From NCBI GenBank assembly GCA_015350385.1, contig WNKI01000001.1, positions 12,025,329 through 12,089,328 of the forward strand: a stretch of DNA of 64,000 nt, read 5' to 3'. Positions 63,430 to 64,000 of this stretch are shown here, piece after piece. How positions within the stretch are numbered: the stretch's first letter is position 1; the number at the start of each line of letters is the position of its first letter. Both the position numbers and the translations under genes were made by a program. The notes beneath the pieces were generated by a model that was given only the letters and a program-made list of their open reading frames with translations, did not search any database and had not been told where the DNA came from. The DNA is from Aculops lycopersici. Lineage: Eukaryota; Arthropoda; Arachnida; Trombidiformes; Eriophyidae.

Positions 63430-64000
63430 ACAACCGCATTCGCTAACCCGGGAAACAGTAAGATAACTGTATTTTCTACACAAATACACAACTACGCAAT
63501 TACTCTCGTCTCGGAACCTGCAACTGTTAGCGCATCGAGTCGAAAAAGCGGCCCGACTTGGACTCGCGAAAGAAAGATCGTTACCAAGATGCGCCAAAAT
63601 TCCATCAATCTCCGTGGTGCGTAAATCTCTAAATAACACGTCATCGAGTCGAAAATCTCCCTGATGGTTTTGATAATAAATTTTGCTCCGAGTCTCTTTT
63701 CCAGTGTTTCGTTCACCTGTACAAAAATTCTCGCTCGCAGTGTGGAGGTTTCTCTGTTGGCAGATCTACATTGGGATTTCTGTTGGCCCTTGACTGACGC
63801 AGGTTCTCCATCAAATGTCACCTCTGAGTTACAACTAAAGGTTAACTGTCGGCTCATCGAATTAATTTACTGAGACTTAGCACGCGGCTCGCGGGTGTTC
63901 TATCATTAATCACGATGCGCAAGATGTACAAGCTACGTGTCAGAGAAGAATCAGCATCCTCTCTCTCTCCTCTTGAACTCTCTCTCTATTGTGAAACCTC
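63430..64000. other. Downstream flank of the ABCG pseudogene to the window edge
   Basis: About 63625-63965 is the second copy of the shared downstream flank. No gene. The window ends in CT-rich sequence; a further ABCG unit or gene may follow. Confidence 0.6.

Noticed and set aside
1..64000. tRNA, rRNA or CRISPR features
   Set aside because: No sequence matched the tRNA A and B boxes together; no rRNA signature and no regularly spaced direct repeats were seen.

Overview
The window is nuclear DNA from a small-genome ecdysozoan animal, most likely an arthropod. An acariform mite is my best guess, and an intron-poor lineage such as the eriophyoids would fit. The reasons are a DAF-12/HR96-type nuclear receptor with the ESCKA P-box, a CYP3-like P450 beside ABCG half-transporters, a trypsin-like secreted protease, Ser/Gln/Asn-rich metazoan proteins, and genes that are almost all single-exon. 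I could verify only five introns, each 85-127 bp. The taxon is an inference; no marker gene fixes it.

Layout. 0.9-12 kb is dense with housekeeping genes in alternating orientation: a TMEM272-like protein (+), TIMM44 (-), a serine palmitoyltransferase small subunit (+), DENND1 (-), PAK1IP1 (+), a secreted prepropeptide-like protein (-), ARFRP1 (-) and METTL3 (+). 12-37 kb is almost entirely minus strand and much looser: an unrecognised type I membrane protein, a decayed METTL3 fragment (+), a tail-anchored mini-protein, HR96, a long repeat-rich gap holding a MITE-like element, a menorin/FAM151 protein, a serine protease, an unrecognised single-pass membrane protein that may share a gene with a thrombospondin-repeat exon, a PRA1-family protein and a DNAJA co-chaperone. 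39-44 kb returns to divergent and convergent pairs: otubain (+), SPT2 (-) and a PCGF/Psc Polycomb RING protein (+). 47-53.4 kb is one two-exon gene for a 2,091-residue charged, histidine-rich protein. 55.4-64 kb is a detoxification-type cluster: an intact ABCG transporter, a small ABCG remnant, a P450 and a second ABCG copy that is a clear pseudogene. The duplication includes upstream and downstream flanks.

The most striking observation is in HR96. One reading frame of 920 sense-plus-stop codons carries the DNA-binding domain, a Q-rich hinge and the full ligand-binding domain, and it is interrupted by a single TAG exactly at the position expected to be Trp just after the DNA-binding domain. 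Options are error, recent loss, a DBD-only product, stop readthrough, or A-to-I editing of UAG to UGG. Other points of interest are a menorin domain with several conserved polar residues replaced and a ~330-residue insertion, a P450 lacking the usual I-helix acid, a PCGF RING with a remodelled zinc site, a possible processed cationic peptide, perfect hairpins, and a recurrent ACCGGAAGT motif.

Functionally the genes are not an operon-like unit. They cover mitochondrial import, sphingolipid synthesis, vesicle traffic, ribosome biogenesis, m6A writing, chromatin and deubiquitination. The only plausible functional link is xenobiotic or lipid handling (HR96, P450, ABCG), and that is inference.
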